Source of the DNA: Paragonimus westermani
Taxonomy: Eukaryota > Platyhelminthes > Trematoda > Plagiorchiida > Troglotrematidae
NCBI GenBank assembly: GCA_008508345.1
Contig: QNGE01002372.1
Span: 53,078 to 117,077, forward strand
Direction: 5' to 3'
DNA: 64,000 nucleotides
Below are positions 62,788-64,000 of the stretch, piece after piece (position 1 is the first letter of the stretch; each line of letters begins with the position of its first letter). A program made the translations under genes and the position numbers. The notes under the pieces were generated by a model. It saw nothing but the letters and a program-made list of their open reading frames with translations. It was not told where the DNA came from and searched no databases.

Positions 62788-63252
62788 GTAGTGTTACATA
62801 ACTTTAATTGAGACCAGTTTTGAAAAAAGGGTTCATTTGTAACATTTCGGTCAAACGGTCTTGTTGATTCAGCTGGATTGAACCAGCTTTTGTGGCTGAC
62901 GAAATCTGACCGGTCAGCAATTGCTTACCAAAAGACACACCTTCGTGAGAAGTGATGGTGGCGCTCAACGGGATGTAATGTGACAAAGCCCCAGTGTAAT
63001 AAACTGTTCGCATCATCTGCGGGTGGCAAGTTGCCCAAAATTTATGTACTGAAGACTACGCTTTCAATTAGCACCAGCTGTAAGGTCGATACTCGTCTCA
63101 CATGTCGAGGCCGTTGATGAGTATCAGGAAGTGGAATGTGTAACCACTTGCAAACTCAGCTGCTGGTTAAGCATTAAGTCAATCAGTGTGTGTAGATATG
63201 CATTTCTGTCCGCGGGGATATGTCTGTTTACCGTTCCAAGGGAATACGTATC
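62788..63252. other. Non-coding stretch, nothing recognised
   Basis: Would be the intron after the putative exon. Contains a GC-richer plus frame running into the 46-bp duplication. Confidence 0.4.
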
Positions 63253-63345
63253 ACAGGCGGAGGTTTATGGACATTGTGATGACCACACGGACGGTGAANA
63301 CAGGCGGAGGTTTATGGACATTGTGATGACCACACGGACGGTGAA
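63253..63345. repeat. 46-bp exact direct duplication flanking an N
   Basis: 63253-63298 and 63300-63345 are identical and separated by the N at 63299. The open frame 63131-63367 crosses it only because of the duplication. Same pattern as 35384-36062; best read as an assembly join that failed to collapse an overlap. Confidence 0.9.
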
Positions 63346-63945
63346 GAGATGGGTGGGATCAGTATAGATCGAGAGATTTCAGTTGCCTGCGGAAGCTTGT
63401 GAAGGACAGGGCAAAAGAGGCGCTTGACACGGCAGGGAAGTGCCCTGAAAAGTTACATGGGACTGTTGCACGTCCATCCACGTTGACTGAACGCAACAGC
63501 TCCGCAAACTGCAAGAGTTGATGTGACAGTTAATACCATTCAGGCTTGGGAAAGAAGCAGCCTCTATACTGCCTGTCGGTGCTCAGCAGAACTTGCTGCT
63601 TTGGCCGCCATAACGTCAGTTTGGCCTGGCGTGTGACCAGGCGGTTAGATACAGCCCAACTGATACACGCTACCGTTAATCTAGTGCCGTGGAATTAAGG
63701 CAGCTAGCAATGGGTGTAAGGATACTGGAAAGTGTAAAGTACAATCAAGGGAATCCAGAAATCTGTTCTAGTTGGGAGAGAAGTCTGCGGTTAAAAAATG
63801 AGCGCTCCATACTCCGCAATATTTTCGCAAATAGTTTGTTTGGTCATTGTCCTCTCGTAATAAAAAACATTAACAAGAATGCTATGCAGACATCAGTCGT
63901 GCTAAATCGAGTGTGAGATAAGTTTTCACGTGGTGAGAGTGCCAG
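63346..63945. other. GC-richer unassigned stretch
   Basis: About 63350-63660 is visibly richer in G and C than its surroundings, and frames on both strands look codon-like in short runs, but stops interrupt every frame. Perhaps an unrecognised repeat. Confidence 0.3.
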
Positions 63946-64000
63946 AATATTTCGGTATTGACCGGACTACATGGGTTCCATATAGACAGTACTTCCAAAT
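63946..64000 (-). mobile_element. Penelope-like element fragment at window end
   Basis: TTGACCGGACTACATGGGTT and the bases following it match 40544-40590, the minus-strand PLE. The reverse complement reads VYMEPM, stop, SGQY, the counterpart of the VYRKPTWSGQY block after the RT. The element continues beyond the window. Confidence 0.7.

Overview
The window reads as repeat-rich, gene-poor, AT-leaning nuclear DNA of a flatworm, most likely a digenean fluke with a large genome. This is an inference from four things: Penelope-like elements (PLEs) and LINE fragments whose encoded peptides resemble fluke families, a tRNA-derived SINE carrying a hammerhead ribozyme (the architecture known from the schistosome Smalpha repeat), a tiny intron in one gene candidate, and very long non-coding stretches. 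No bacterial operon structure, rRNA, credible tRNA gene or CRISPR array was seen.

Genes. One gene is certain: the 5' exon of a lysosomal-type alpha-mannosidase (GH38) at 13571-14770 on the minus strand, with signal peptide, catalytic aspartate, a TATA box upstream and a clean splice donor. Its remaining exons could not be found in the 13.5 kb downstream. A second candidate at 49344-49705 (minus) is a small Cys-rich protein gene with a TATA box, a start codon in good context and a 44-base GT-AG intron that restores one frame. Three further exon-like segments on the plus strand (36792-36939, 37684-38019, 62615-62787) have plausible splice sites but no recognised product.

Mobile DNA. PLE remnants lie at 6533-7300 (-), 11891-12420 (+), 24012-24850 (-), 39824-42260 (-, nearly full length, all domains), 42285-42480 (+) and 63946-64000 (-). 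A dead APE-type LINE occupies about 25380-27560 (-), and a fragment of another LINE RT sits near 33850 (+). A tRNA-derived SINE family recurs at about ten places; a second tRNA-like SINE family forms a cluster at 56.3-57.0 kb.

The most interesting layer is RNA-level. At least two unrelated repeat families carry hammerhead ribozymes. One PLE copy (12361-12401) and one SINE copy (3842-3886) have every core nucleotide and all three helices intact, while other copies show single informative lesions such as a G at the cleavage site. The PLE hammerheads sit downstream of the endonuclease and again upstream of the N-terminal domain, as expected for PLE pseudo-LTRs.

Assembly caution: both single-N positions (35723 and 63299) sit between direct duplications of identical length (339 bp and 46 bp), which looks like gap-closing or haplotype-merging artefact rather than biology.
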